Shown: positions 44,572 to 53,853, counted from the stretch's first letter. The stretch: 64,000 nt of DNA from an uncultured Lachnospiraceae bacterium (GCA_944381615.1 CALWLT010000006.1:62001-126000), one strand, 5' to 3'. Numbers and translations are program-made. Notes: generated by a model from the letters alone, not told the origin.

Positions 44572-45936
44572 TTAATTTTTAAAGCTGTGCACCGGCGCCG
44601 GGATCCGGCCCGCTCTCGCGATAAAGGACTCGCAGGAGAAACGATTGACCGGGATGATCGGCGCGTAGCCGAGAAGGCCGCCAAATTCCGCCGTCTCGCC
44701 GACCGTCTTTCCGATGACCGGAATCAGGCGCACCGCCGTCGTTTTCTGGTTGATCATACCGATCGCCGCCTCGTCGGCAATGATGCCCGAGATCGTGGAC
44801 GCGCTGGTGTCCCCGGGAATGGCAATCATGTCAAGCCCGACCGAGCAGACGCAGGTCATGGCCTCCAGCTTCTCGATCGTCAGCGCCCCCGCGGACACGG
44901 CGTCGATCATTCCCTGATCCTCGCTGACCGGGATAAACGCGCCGCTTAAGCCGCCCACATAGGAGGACGCCATGATGCCGCCTTTTTTTACCTGATCGTT
45001 TAACAGGGCTAACGCCGCCGTCGTCCCCGGCGCGCCGGCCCGCTCCAGCCCGATCTCCTCCAGGATCTCCGCCACGCTGTCCCCGACCGCCGGCGTCGGC
45101 GCCAGTGAGAGATCGATGATGCCGAAGGGCACGCCCAGCCTTCTGGAGGCCTCCTGCGCCACCAGCTGGCCGACGCGCGTGATCTTAAACGCCGTCTTCT
45201 TGATCGTCTCGCAGAGCACCTCGAAATTTTCGCCGCGCACCTTCTCCAGCGCCGTCTTGACTACGCCGGGGCCGCTGACGCCCACATGGATGACGGCGTC
45301 GGCCTCCGTGACTCCATGAAATGCTCCCGCCATAAACGGATTATCATCCGGCGCGTTGCAGAAGACGACCAGCTTGGCGCAGCCCAAGCTGTCCCGATCC
45401 TTCGTGGCCTCTGCCGTCTGCCGGATCGTCTCTCCCATCAGGCGCACCGCGTCCATGTTAAGGCCCGTCTTCGTTGAGCCGACGTTGACCGAACTGCAGA
45501 CCCGCTCCGTTTCCGCCAGTGCCTGCGGGATCGAGCGGATCAGCCGCTTTTCGGCCGGCGTCATCCCCTTGGATACCAGCGCGGAGTATCCTCCGATAAA
45601 ATTGACGCCCGTCTCCTGCGCCGCCCGGTCTAACGTCTTTGCCACCTCCGCGAAATCCTCCGGCGCGCGGCAGGACGCCGCTCCCACCAGCGAGATGGGG
45701 GTTACGGAAATCCGCTTGTTGACGATCGGCACGCCGAACTCCCGGCCGATGGCGTCGCCCGTCTTTACCAGATCCCGGGCGTACGAGGTTATTTTTTCAT
45801 AAATTTTCTGATTCATCCTGTCCCGATCCGCGTCGGCACAGTCCAGGAGACTGATTCCCATCGTAATCGTCCGCACGTCCAGCTTCTCGTGCGCGATCAT
45901 GTTATTTGTCTCCAGCACTTCCTGCATATTAATCAT
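44572..45936 (-). CDS. PFL (UPF0210 / DUF711) family protein
   Basis: A 454-residue cytoplasmic protein of the UPF0210 family, structurally related to pyruvate formate-lyase but without a known reaction. Visible family stretches: [68 protein letters not shown] and [16 protein letters not shown]. No glycyl-radical signature is seen at the C terminus. It follows the ACT-domain gene by 21 bases; this pair is conserved across Firmicutes and Archaea, so the ACT protein may be its ligand-sensing partner. Confidence 0.9.
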   Translation of the reverse strand: MINMQEVLETNNMIAHEKLDVRTITMGISLLDCADADRDRMNQKIYEKITSYARDLVKTGDAIGREFGVPIVNKRISVTPISLVGAASCRAPEDFAEVAKTLDRAAQETGVNFIGGYSALVSKGMTPAEKRLIRSIPQALAETERVCSSVNVGSTKTGLNMDAVRLMGETIRQTAEATKDRDSLGCAKLVVFCNAPDDNPFMAGAFHGVTEADAVIHVGVSGPGVVKTALEKVRGENFEVLCETIKKTAFKITRVGQLVAQEASRRLGVPFGIIDLSLAPTPAVGDSVAEILEEIGLERAGAPGTTAALALLNDQVKKGGIMASSYVGGLSGAFIPVSEDQGMIDAVSAGALTIEKLEAMTCVCSVGLDMIAIPGDTSASTISGIIADEAAIGMINQKTTAVRLIPVIGKTVGETAEFGGLLGYAPIIPVNRFSCESFIARAGRIPAPVHSFKN

Positions 45937-45957
45937 CGTCTGGTCCCTCCCGCTCTG

Positions 45958-46230
45958 TCAGATCCGGTGCATACTGGTAAAAATTTCTTCCCGCTGGCAC
46001 TGGATCGTTACGCCGATCTCCTCGCCGACCGCCTTCAGCTCCCGGGCCATATCGTCAAAACCCGTTTCAGAGCGGGAAATATCCACGATCATCATCATGT
46101 TGAAATATTCCTGCAGGATTGTCTGCGTAATGTCCAAAATGTTCATGTTATGATCCGCCAGATAATTGCAGGTTCTGGCCACGATTCCCACCCGGTCTTT
46201 TCCGACAATGGTAATGATAATTTTGCTCAT
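45958..46230 (-). CDS. ACT-domain protein (UPF0237)
   Basis: A 90-residue stand-alone ACT domain: MSKIIITIVGKDRVGIVART at the N terminus, then DITQTILQEYFNMMMIVD. Such proteins bind an amino acid at dimer interfaces. It is paired with the PFL-family gene downstream (21 bases). Ligand unknown. Confidence 0.9.
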   Translation of the reverse strand: MSKIIITIVGKDRVGIVARTCNYLADHNMNILDITQTILQEYFNMMMIVDISRSETGFDDMARELKAVGEEIGVTIQCQREEIFTSMHRI

Positions 46231-46248
46231 GATGTATTCCTCCTGAAT

Positions 46249-47046
46249 TTATATGGTAATAATCGGAGACATTTCGTCCCGCTTTGCCACCGTAATGGGA
46301 AAATCCGACGCCCCGTAAGGCGTATCGCCCTGGGCAATCTCCAGCCGCACCGTCTCGTAGGCCAGCTTTTCATAATTGTTTTCCTTGCTCAGATGCCCCA
46401 GCACAATGTGCTTCAGGCGATCGTGAAGAATGCAGTTTAAAAGCCGGCCGGCGTTTTCATTGGAGAGATGGCCGTAATCGCTTAAAATGCGCCGTTTCAG
46501 ATAATAGGGGTACGGGCCTGCCTCCAGCATCTTCACATCGTGATTGGCCTCCAGAAGAATCGCGTCCAGATCCAGCAGATGATCGATGATATACTGCGAG
46601 TAATGTCCCATATCCGTCGCCACCGCCACCGATTTTCTCTCGTTCTGAATGCGGTAGGCCACCGGGTTGGCCGCGTCGTGATCGATGCGAAACGGCTTGA
46701 TCTCCAGATCGCCGATCTGAAAATCCACGTCGGGCCGGATGGGACAGAACAGCTCCCGCGAAAACTCGCCCAGGCTTTTTACCGCGCCGATCTCCTCCAG
46801 CGTCTCCTCCGTACCGTAAATGGGAAGGCCGTATTTGCGCGCCAGGACGCCCAGCCCCCGGATGTGGTCGGAGTGCTCGTGCGTAATCAGGACGCCGCTC
46901 AGCTCGCTTCCCTTTACGCCGATCTCTCCCAGCCCCTTCTCGATCCGCTTATTGCTGATTCCCGCGTCCACCAGGATATGGGTCCTCTCGCTTCCTATGT
47001 AAATACAGTTCCCGCTGCTTCCGCTTGCGATGCTGACCAGCCGCAT
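46249..47046 (-). CDS. MBL-fold metallohydrolase (WalJ/YycJ type)
   Basis: A metallo-beta-lactamase-fold hydrolase. The metal site THEHSDHIRGL is present (H-x-H-x-D-H), with further His in RIDHDAANP, EANHDV and LSNENAG. The 265-residue length and N terminus MRLVSIASGSSGNCIYIGSE fit the WalJ family, suggested to act as a nuclease in replication or repair. It is five bases before coaE's stop and follows coaE and polA, consistent with a DNA-related role. No WalRK genes are near. Confidence 0.88.
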   Translation of the reverse strand: MRLVSIASGSSGNCIYIGSERTHILVDAGISNKRIEKGLGEIGVKGSELSGVLITHEHSDHIRGLGVLARKYGLPIYGTEETLEEIGAVKSLGEFSRELFCPIRPDVDFQIGDLEIKPFRIDHDAANPVAYRIQNERKSVAVATDMGHYSQYIIDHLLDLDAILLEANHDVKMLEAGPYPYYLKRRILSDYGHLSNENAGRLLNCILHDRLKHIVLGHLSKENNYEKLAYETVRLEIAQGDTPYGASDFPITVAKRDEMSPIITI

Positions 47047-47051
47047 GTCTC

Positions 47052-47642
47052 CTATACTCCTTCCTCCAGGGCCTTTAACGCCCGTTTCAGTTCCTCTCTG
47101 ACCTCGGCCAGCGTGCCGTTGTTGTCAATGACCCGAGTCGCCGCGCGCCGGTACTCCTCCTGTGTGGCCTGGCTGGCCATAATCGCCCGGCACTTCTCCT
47201 CCGTATAACCGCGGCTTTCCATCAGCCGCCTCACGCGCGTTTCCTCCGACGCGTAAACGTACCAGATCTCGTCAAACATGGCGTTGTGCGTCTCGTCAAA
47301 CAGCGCCGCCTCCACCACGACCCGCGCCCGATCCGAAGCCGCGATCCGCCGCCCGATCTCCTCCCAGACCAGCGGATGGACGATGGCGTTCATCCGCCCG
47401 GTCGCCTGCGGGTCGGAAAACAGGATCGCGGCCAGCCTGCCGCGGTCAATCCGTCCGTCCCCGTCCAGAAACGAATCGCCAAAAGCCGCCACGACCCGTT
47501 CCAGGCACACCGTCCCCGGCTCCATCAGTTCATGAGCCACCTCGTCGGCCCGGATGACCTCTGCCCCGAACTCCCGTTCCAGAATCTGCAGCACCTCGCT
47601 CTTTCCCGAGCCGACGCCGCCGGTCACGCTGATTACCTTCAT
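47052..47642 (-). CDS. coaE: Dephospho-CoA kinase
   Basis: Last step of coenzyme A synthesis, phosphorylating the 3'-OH of dephospho-CoA. Walker A in VTGGVGSGKSEVLQ, DADEVAHEL-type stretch (IRADEVAHELMEPG) and HPLVWEEI. The start MKVISVTGG gives 196 residues, the normal size, with AAGGA about ten bases upstream. A GTG at 47754-47756 overlapping the polA stop could add a 38-residue Gly/Glu-rich tail and couple the genes; I think this less likely. Confidence 0.93.
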   Translation of the reverse strand: MKVISVTGGVGSGKSEVLQILEREFGAEVIRADEVAHELMEPGTVCLERVVAAFGDSFLDGDGRIDRGRLAAILFSDPQATGRMNAIVHPLVWEEIGRRIAASDRARVVVEAALFDETHNAMFDEIWYVYASEETRVRRLMESRGYTEEKCRAIMASQATQEEYRRAATRVIDNNGTLAEVREELKRALKALEEGV

Positions 47643-47752
47643 GCGCTCTGCATCCTTTCCGTTCTCCGGTTTTCTTTCCGGCCGGTTCCCCGGCCCGTTT
47701 TCCTTTCCAGCCGCCGTTTCGCCTCCGGCCGCCCGCCCCTTCGTCTCAGGCG

Positions 47753-50422
47753 TCACTTCGTCTCAAACCAGGATTTCCCGGTTTTCATATCGATCTCCAG
47801 CGCGACCCGCAGTTTTGCCGCGCCGCGCATCTCCTCATCAAGGATGCGCTTGACCTGCTCCGTCTCTTCCTCCGGCGCCTCCACCAGCAGTTCGTCGTGC
47901 ACCTGCAGCACCAGGCGGGAGGAAAGCCCCTCATCGCGCAGCCGCCGGTCCACGCGGATCATGGCAATCTTGATGATGTCCGCCGCCGTCCCCTGGATCG
48001 GCGAATTCATCGCCACCCGCTCGCCAAACGAGCGCTGCATGAAATTCGTTGATTTCAGTTCCGGGATCGGCCGTCTGCGGCCAAACATCGTCGTCACATA
48101 GCCGGTCTCTTTCGCCGTCTCCACCTGATGATCCAGGAATTTCTTGACCTCCGGATACGTCTCGAAATAGCGGTTGATATACTCTAACGCCTCCTTGCGG
48201 GAAATACTCAGATCCTCGCTGAGGCCGAAGGCGCTGATCCCGTAGACAATCCCGAAATTGACCGCCTTGGCGTTGCGGCGCAGAAGCGGCGTAACCTCCG
48301 AAAGCGGCACATGAAAGACCTCCGAGGCCGTGATCGCGTGGATGTCCTCCGCCTTCCGGTACGCCTCGATCAGATGCTCGTCGCCCGACATATGCGCCAG
48401 CACGCGCAGTTCAATCTGCGAATAGTCGGCGTCCACCAGCACGCAGCCCTCCCGCGGCACAAAGAGACGCCGGATTTCCCGCCCCAGCTCCATCCGCACC
48501 GGAATATTCTGCAGGTTCGGCTCCGTGCTGCTGATGCGGCCCGTCGCCGTGATCGTCTGGTTAAACGTCCCGTGAATGCGGCCGTCCTCCCGGATATAGG
48601 CGGCCAGGCCGTCCGCATACGTGGATTTCAGCTTCGTGACCTGCCGGTAATCCAGGATCTTGCGGATGACCGGATAATCCGGCGCCAGCTTCTCCAGCAC
48701 GTCGGCGGCCGTCGAATAGCCGGTCTTTGTCTTCTTGCCGCCAGGAAGCTTCATCTTCTCAAACAGGACCTCCCCCAGCTGCCTGGGAGAATTGATGTTA
48801 AATTCACAGCCCGTATCCGCCCAGATCTCCTGCTCCAGACGGCCGATCTGCTCTTTCAGCTTCTCGCCGTAGGCCTTAAGCTCTTCGCGGCGCACGGCGA
48901 TCCCTTCCTCTTCCATATGATAGAGGCTGTAAATAACCGGCATCTCGATCTCATAAAAAAGCTGCTTCATGCCCGTCCCGGCAAGCCGCTCCTCAAGGAT
49001 TCCGTGCACACAGTATGCCGTATACGCCGCCCGGGCCACAAAGGCCGCCGCCTTCTCCGGCATCGTCTCAAAGGCCTCCGAAAGCAGCGTCTTTCCCAGC
49101 AGATCCGCGCGCGAGGGAACCGTCTGCTCCAGATAATCGCGGGCCAGATCGTCCGCGTCATAGGAGTCTTTCAGCGGGTTCAACAGATACGCCGCCACGC
49201 CCGCGTCAAAGATCGCCGGATCCTTTCCCCGGCTCCGCTCTCCGTCCACAATCATGCGGCCGCCGCTCTTCAGCCATGGCAGCTGCGATTTCAGATCCAG
49301 CACACACACCCGCGGACAGCGGCGCAGGATCTCCTCCAGCCCCGCCGCCAGAAATGGCCCGTTTACCATCCCGGCCGCCGGGATCGCGTACGCCGCATCC
49401 GGCCCCAGACAGAGCCCCAGCGCCGCCGGGACGCCGTTTTCCAGGAAAAGCTGCGCGCCCGCCCGATCGGCCGCCGCCGCCTGATCCAGTACCGCCTGCA
49501 CCTTCGCCAGCTCCGTCAGGCACTTCCATTCTGGCCCGGCCGCCGCCCCGAACGCGCTCTCGTCAAATTTGCTAAGAAGCGACTTAAATTCCAGCTGCTT
49601 TAACTGCTGATACGCCTCCGGCGTGTAGAGGTTCCCGATCCTTGCATCCTCCGGCGAAAAATCCAGCTCGCAGTCCGTGCAGATCGCCGCCAGCTCCTTG
49701 CTCATCCTGGCCATGTCATAGTGCTCGCGCAGCGCCTTCTGCGCCCGCGGCGGCTTAATCTCGTCCAGATGGGCGTACGCGTTCTCGATCGAGCCGTAGG
49801 CAACAATCAGGCTGGTCGCCGTCTTCTCCCCGATCGACGGAACGCCGGGAATATTATCCGAGGCGTCGCCCATCAGCGCCTTCACATCAATGAATTCCCG
49901 CGGCGTAACCTGATACTCCCGTTTTACATCCTCCGGATAATAGTCGCGGATCTCCGTCGCCCCGCGCACCGTGCGCGGCATCCGGATCTTGACCCGCTCA
50001 TCCACCAGCTGCAGCAGATCGCGGTCGCCCGAGACGATGGAAACCTCCATCCCGGCTGCCGCGCAGCGGCCGGCGATCGTCCCCAGGATATCGTCCGCCT
50101 CATAGCCGGCCTTCGTGAGGATCGGAACCCCCATGGAGGCCAGCACCTCCTTGATCACGGGAACCTGCTCATGCAGTTCCGGCGGCATGGGCTTTCGCGT
50201 CCCCTTGTACGCCCCGTACATCTGATGGCGGAACGTCGGCTCCCTGCGGTCAAATGCAACCGCCAGGTACTCCGCCTTTTCATCCTCGATTACCCGGAAC
50301 ATAATATTTAAAAAGCCGTACACGGCGTTCGTGTGCAGCCCCTTTGAATTCGTAAGCTCCGGCACGCCGTAAAACGCCCGGTTTAAAATACTGTGGCCGT
50401 CGATTAAAACAATCTTTCCCAT
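47753..50422 (-). CDS. polA: DNA polymerase I
   Basis: A repair and Okazaki-fragment polymerase. Residues 1-290 are the 5'-3' exonuclease (LIDGHSILNRAFYG, VSGDRDLLQLV, LMGDASDNIPGVPSIGEKTA). Residues about 300-490 keep the 3'-5' exonuclease fold, but the first catalytic D-x-E is replaced (VCVLDLKSQ), so proofreading is probably lost as in many Firmicutes. The polymerase domain has VDADYSQIELRVLAHMSGD, RRNAKAVNFGIVYGISAFGL and VHDELLVEAP. 889 residues. It follows the anti-sigma-like gene by 15 bases. Confidence 0.97.
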   Translation of the reverse strand: MGKIVLIDGHSILNRAFYGVPELTNSKGLHTNAVYGFLNIMFRVIEDEKAEYLAVAFDRREPTFRHQMYGAYKGTRKPMPPELHEQVPVIKEVLASMGVPILTKAGYEADDILGTIAGRCAAAGMEVSIVSGDRDLLQLVDERVKIRMPRTVRGATEIRDYYPEDVKREYQVTPREFIDVKALMGDASDNIPGVPSIGEKTATSLIVAYGSIENAYAHLDEIKPPRAQKALREHYDMARMSKELAAICTDCELDFSPEDARIGNLYTPEAYQQLKQLEFKSLLSKFDESAFGAAAGPEWKCLTELAKVQAVLDQAAAADRAGAQLFLENGVPAALGLCLGPDAAYAIPAAGMVNGPFLAAGLEEILRRCPRVCVLDLKSQLPWLKSGGRMIVDGERSRGKDPAIFDAGVAAYLLNPLKDSYDADDLARDYLEQTVPSRADLLGKTLLSEAFETMPEKAAAFVARAAYTAYCVHGILEERLAGTGMKQLFYEIEMPVIYSLYHMEEEGIAVRREELKAYGEKLKEQIGRLEQEIWADTGCEFNINSPRQLGEVLFEKMKLPGGKKTKTGYSTAADVLEKLAPDYPVIRKILDYRQVTKLKSTYADGLAAYIREDGRIHGTFNQTITATGRISSTEPNLQNIPVRMELGREIRRLFVPREGCVLVDADYSQIELRVLAHMSGDEHLIEAYRKAEDIHAITASEVFHVPLSEVTPLLRRNAKAVNFGIVYGISAFGLSEDLSISRKEALEYINRYFETYPEVKKFLDHQVETAKETGYVTTMFGRRRPIPELKSTNFMQRSFGERVAMNSPIQGTAADIIKIAMIRVDRRLRDEGLSSRLVLQVHDELLVEAPEEETEQVKRILDEEMRGAAKLRVALEIDMKTGKSWFETK

Positions 50423-50437
50423 CTCTTCCCGCTTCCT

Positions 50438-50773
50438 TTAAAAAAACCAGATCCGGACCTGCAGCAGCACCGTGACGGCGACCGCCATGATTCCCAGCGT
50501 GTTGACCGCATAGAGAAGACGCCGCACCGCCCACATCCGCCTTACCCGCGCATAGGACTCCGCAATCCGGTGCTGCAGCGCGCCCATAATGTCGAAGGTG
50601 CCGGCCCCCGAATCCAGCTGCTTAAGGCCCACGTCTACCATAAAATAGATCTCCAGCTCCTCTTGGCAGCTGCGGCAGCGTTCCAGATGCGTAAGAAACG
50701 CTTCCAGCTCATCGCCCGAGAGCTCATCCCTGATATACGGCGTCACGAGCCGCTCTGCCTCCTGACAGGTCAC
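50438..50773 (-). CDS. Small zf-HC2-type (anti-sigma-like) membrane protein
   Basis: A 111-residue protein. The N terminus has the putative zinc-finger pattern of anti-sigma factors: C-x2-A ... Y-x-R-D-E-L ... H-L-x2-C-x2-C (LTHLERCRSCQEEL). One membrane helix follows at the C terminus (LLYAVNTLGIMAVAVTVLLQ). The start is a GTG with GGGAGG eight bases upstream; a GTG three codons earlier lies against the ribosome site. It precedes polA by 15 bases. No sigma factor gene is in the window, so the partner is unknown. Confidence 0.78.
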   Translation of the reverse strand: MTCQEAERLVTPYIRDELSGDELEAFLTHLERCRSCQEELEIYFMVDVGLKQLDSGAGTFDIMGALQHRIAESYARVRRMWAVRRLLYAVNTLGIMAVAVTVLLQVRIWFF

Positions 50774-50815
50774 GGCCGCCACCTCCCCTCCGAATCCGCG
50801 TCTTTTGTCGGATTA

Positions 50816-50844
50816 ATCATACAATAGAATACCCGATTTTTCAA
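50816..50844 (-). promoter_or_regulatory. Promoter of the anti-sigma/polA operon
   Basis: On the minus strand TTGAAA (50839-50844), 17 bases, TATGAT (50816-50821). It is divergent from the tRNA-Leu promoter. Confidence 0.75.
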
Positions 50845-50858
50845 GGAAAAGAATCCGG

Positions 50859-50887
50859 TTGCAATTTTCCCGCAATTCTGATAGAAT
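50859..50887 (+). promoter_or_regulatory. Promoter of tRNA-Leu
   Basis: TTGCAA (50859-50864), 17 bases, TAGAAT (50882-50887) with TGA just upstream (extended -10). The start is near 50894, about 12 bases before the tRNA. Confidence 0.75.
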
Positions 50888-50905
50888 AATTCTTGCTAAA
50901 CGAAC

Positions 50906-50988
50906 GCCGGCTTGTCGGAATGGCAGACGAGGTGGACTCAAAATCCATTGGTGGCGACACCGTGCGGGTTCAAGTCCCGCAGCCGGCA
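50906..50988 (+). tRNA. tRNA-Leu (anticodon CAA)
   Basis: Acceptor stem GCCGGCT/AGCCGGC with discriminator A. The anticodon loop CTCAAAA is closed by GTGGA/TCCAT, giving anticodon CAA (reads UUG). It has a long class II variable arm (TGGTG-GCGA-CACCG) and a T arm GCGGG-TTCAAGT-CCCGC. CCA is not encoded. It has its own promoter; an IS element begins 12 bases after the 3' end. Confidence 0.95.
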
Positions 50989-51000
50989 TCAGAATATTTT

Positions 51001-52861
51001 GGGAGTGTCGCAAAATCATCAAAATAGATGATTGAGCGGCACTTCCGCTCGTTACTGCAAAAAATTCGGCGTTCCCTCTGGTTTCAGAGCAGATCGCCGG
51101 ATTTTTGCCGTACTTTAATAAAACCTCTCGGTTTTCTGATTTTTCTATGCAGTTTTTACTTCAAACAGATGGCTTCCTGTCCGGCTATTTTGGATCTTGG
51201 CATGCAGTTTATTCAGATTATACCCCAGACACAGCAATAGAAACTCCAGTTTTACTTTTGTTTTTCCTCTCAGCAGAAATCTTTGGAATTCATAATCGTT
51301 TTTCAGTACCCCAAAGGCTCCTTCTACCTGGATCGAACGGTTTGTCCGGTACTGGATCCCTTTTTCGCTTATGATATTCTCATAGGATTCCTGACGCTTT
51401 TTCAAAAAGTTTTTGGAAAGATACAGTCTCTTATTTCCCTTTGCCCTCGTACATTTTTCCTTATACGGACATCCGCCGCAATCCTCACATTCATATACTG
51501 TTACCTCGGACTGATAGCCGCTTTTGCTTTTCTGCTTCTTTTTAAACACTTCTCTCAGTGTTTTTCCTGCATGACAGGTGTAGGTATCTTCTTTCTCATC
51601 ATAGACCATGTTTTCCCGCTTGCTGATGTCTTTCCTGAAACTTCTCTTTTTCCATTTTTCATAGGTCTGCGGTTTGATGTACGGTATTTGCCCCTGGTTC
51701 TTCAGATATTCATACGCCTCTTCACTTTCATATCCCGAATCCGCAGTCACGCTGGGATATCGAAATCCCAGGTTCGCTTCCATGTGTTTCAGAAACGGTA
51801 CCAGTGTCCACACGTCATTCCGGTCCTGAAAAATTCCGGCTGCTACGATGTATTCGCTGTCTACTGCGATCTGAACATTATATCCCGGTTTCAGCTGGGC
51901 ATTCCTCATATGATCATCCTTCATGTGCATAAAGGTGGCGTCCGGGTCTGTCTTGCAGTAGTTATTCCGGCCCTGGAAACTGGCCGTATGCCAGTCATAG
52001 ATCGTCTGGCGTTCCAGAAAACGGCGGAACAGTTCCAGATATCTTTGGTTCCGGCTTTTGCGTTTCCCTCTTCCATGTACAAGAATCATCCCGTCCAGAC
52101 GGCATCTCTCTTCCAGAAACCGGCAGATTTCCTGAAGATCACGGGTACGGCTTTCCTCTCCCACATGGAACCCACAGATATAGTCCTGGTTCAGAAGACA
52201 GACTGCCTCCTGAATCCGTTCGTACATCTTTGCCTCCCATTTCCCCACCGATTTCTTCCAGACGAAGGTATATTTATTGGCACAGGCTTCCAGTTTTGTC
52301 CCATCAATAAATACGGTTTCTTTTGATAATTCTCCGCTTGCTTCCAGGCGGCAGACCATCTGATAAAAAAGATTTTCACAGGCATCTGCCAGAAAACCGG
52401 TTCGGAAACGGGCAATGGTGCTGTGATCCGGTGCTTTTTGTCCGGCAAGCAGCCACATAAAGTTGATGTCGCGTCTGCATGCAGTTTCGATCTTTCTGGA
52501 TGAATAAATGTTCTGGGAATACGCATAGGTCAGGATCTTGAACATGGTCTTTGGGTCCACTGCCGGATTTCTGCCTTTGGCAGAGTAAGCCTGATACAGC
52601 AAGCTGTAATCCAATCCCTCCAGTTCGTGGCTCAGCAGTCGAACAGAATCATCATCAGGAACCAAACCTTCCAAATTTAACGGTAAAACCAGTTGATAAG
52701 GTTCGCCGAATTCGGTATAATTCTTATGGTATGTAAGATATTTGGTCATATCTAATTATACCATGGATTACGGACTCTTCGGAGTCCGTTTTCTGTTTTC
52801 AGGACATAAAAACGGAGCCGCTGCTCCATAGATGATTACTCATCTATTTTGCAACGGCCCC
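51001..52861 (-). mobile_element. IS1182-family insertion sequence, complete
   Basis: Imperfect terminal inverted repeats: left GGGAGTGTCGCAAAAT (51001-51016), right GGGGCCGTTGCAAAAT (reverse of 52846-52861), 12 of 16 matching. Both ends carry subterminal hairpins (ATCATC/GATGAT on the left; ATAGATGA/TCATCTAT on the right). A possible 4-bp TTTT flanks both sides. Inside is one intact transposase gene. A strong hairpin with TTCG loop and T-tail (52770-52789) stands just upstream of the transposase start. Confidence 0.88.
51145..52749 (-). CDS. IS1182-family transposase
   Basis: A full-length 534-residue DDE transposase. The N-terminal domain (YSQNIYSSRKIETACRRDI, WLLAGQKAPDHSTIARFR) is the typical IS1182/IS5-like module. 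The catalytic acids appear in VFIDGTKLEA, TADSGYESEEAYEYL and the late Glu in QVEGAFGVLKNDYEF. A cysteine cluster (CEDCGGCPYKEKC) lies before the last acid. There is no ribosome site, and a TATAAT sits only six bases before the start codon, so expression may be low or leaderless. The frame is unbroken, so the element could still be active. Confidence 0.93.
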   Translation of the reverse strand: MTKYLTYHKNYTEFGEPYQLVLPLNLEGLVPDDDSVRLLSHELEGLDYSLLYQAYSAKGRNPAVDPKTMFKILTYAYSQNIYSSRKIETACRRDINFMWLLAGQKAPDHSTIARFRTGFLADACENLFYQMVCRLEASGELSKETVFIDGTKLEACANKYTFVWKKSVGKWEAKMYERIQEAVCLLNQDYICGFHVGEESRTRDLQEICRFLEERCRLDGMILVHGRGKRKSRNQRYLELFRRFLERQTIYDWHTASFQGRNNYCKTDPDATFMHMKDDHMRNAQLKPGYNVQIAVDSEYIVAAGIFQDRNDVWTLVPFLKHMEANLGFRYPSVTADSGYESEEAYEYLKNQGQIPYIKPQTYEKWKKRSFRKDISKRENMVYDEKEDTYTCHAGKTLREVFKKKQKSKSGYQSEVTVYECEDCGGCPYKEKCTRAKGNKRLYLSKNFLKKRQESYENIISEKGIQYRTNRSIQVEGAFGVLKNDYEFQRFLLRGKTKVKLEFLLLCLGYNLNKLHAKIQNSRTGSHLFEVKTA

Positions 52862-52878
52862 TTTTCTGTGACACAAAG

Positions 52879-52916
52879 AGAGCCTGCTCCCGGTAAAAGA
52901 TCGGAGAGCAGGCTCT
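52879..52916. terminator. Hairpin between the IS element and the decarboxylase-like gene
   Basis: An 11-bp perfect stem AGAGCCTGCTC/GAGCAGGCTCT (52879-52889 with 52906-52916). It follows the minus-strand decarboxylase-like gene, and on the plus strand GCTCTTT follows. It may have been the original tRNA-Leu terminator before the IS inserted. Confidence 0.6.
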
Positions 52917-52950
52917 GCTCTTTCAGCGTCCGGGTTCCACATAGCCCCCT

Positions 52951-53721
52951 TTACGCTGTTGTTTCCAGCAGTTCTCTGCACGCATTCAGCGCGTTGAACA
53001 GCCGCGGGATGCCCATATAGCCGCCGGCGTGGACCAGGGCGCAGACCACTTCCTCTTTGGTGTTGCCCGCTTTCAACGCGCCCTGCACATGGCTTTTTAC
53101 CTGTACTTCCGCGCCGCCCAGCGCCGCCAGCAGCACCACGGTCAGCAGCTCACGGGTCCTGCCGTCCAGGCCGGCGCGGGTATTGAAATCGCCAAAGCAC
53201 AGCTCGGTCAGGAAGCGGGGCACGGCCCGGGCAAACTCGCCAGGCAGCCAGGCGTAGCGGTCGGCGATCTCGGTCCCATAGAGCGGCGTTTGAATCTCCA
53301 GTCCTCTCTGGTAACGCTCGTCTTCGCTCTTACCGGCCAGCGTCTTTTGGCCGGGCAGGGGCAATTCGATGCCGTTGCCGGTAAACACCTCGTTCATCGT
53401 GTCGATGGCGTTCAGGGTCCTGGGAAAGCCGATGAACGGCGCGCACTGGTAGATCGTTTCCCGGATCTCCACCGGCGTGCAGCCGGCGTTAAGGCTGGCC
53501 TGCACATGGGCTTTCAGCTGGGGCAGGGCGCTCAAGGTGGTCAGCACCGTGACCGTAACCAGCTCCCGCAGCCGGTTGTCGAGGCTCCCGGCATAGCAGA
53601 CATCCCCAAAGATATATCCCTGCAAAATCTGCATGAACTCGCCGTCGGTCCCTTCGTCCCCGGCGGCGTGGCTGTGGAACAGCTCCTGCATTTTCTGTTC
53701 GGTTCTTTCGTTCCGATCCAT
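52951..53721 (-). CDS. Two-domain carboxymuconolactone decarboxylase (CMD)-family protein
   Basis: Two tandem CMD/AhpD-like helical domains (about residues 30-125 and 160-250). Each has the pattern R-E-L-V/L-T-V ... H-V-Q-x2-L-x-A-G-x-T (LRELVTVTVLTTLSALPQLK with HVQASLNAGCT; TRELLTVVLLAALGG with HVQGALKAGNT). The redox C-x2-C of AhpD is absent, so a peroxidase role is unlikely. GGGAGG precedes the start. It has its own promoter and is apart from the ABC operon upstream. Such proteins in gut clostridia often accompany MerR or LysR regulators and aldo-keto reductases; none is here. Reaction unknown. Confidence 0.85.
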   Translation of the reverse strand: MDRNERTEQKMQELFHSHAAGDEGTDGEFMQILQGYIFGDVCYAGSLDNRLRELVTVTVLTTLSALPQLKAHVQASLNAGCTPVEIRETIYQCAPFIGFPRTLNAIDTMNEVFTGNGIELPLPGQKTLAGKSEDERYQRGLEIQTPLYGTEIADRYAWLPGEFARAVPRFLTELCFGDFNTRAGLDGRTRELLTVVLLAALGGAEVQVKSHVQGALKAGNTKEEVVCALVHAGGYMGIPRLFNALNACRELLETTA

Positions 53722-53771
53722 ACGATTCCTCCCTTTCTCATTTCAAAAGCTCTGTGGCAATTCTGAATTTC

Positions 53772-53840
53772 ATTATAAACGCGGGTCTTTTTAATGTCTA
53801 ATGCTTATGTTTTATCTTTATCCATACGTTTTAAGCATTA
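53772..53840 (-). promoter_or_regulatory. Promoter and inverted repeat upstream of the CMD-family gene
   Basis: On the minus strand TAGACA (53795-53800), 17 bases, TATAAT (53772-53777). Upstream, nine-base arms TAATGCTTA (53799-53807) and TAAGCATTA (53832-53840) form an inverted repeat with a 24-base gap, touching the -35: a candidate activator or repressor site. Confidence 0.6.
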
Positions 53841-53853
53841 TCAGAAAGATAAA

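Noticed and set aside
52755..52760. TATAAT as a normal promoter of the transposase
   Set aside because: It lies six bases before the start codon and lacks a -35; transcription from it would leave no leader or ribosome site.
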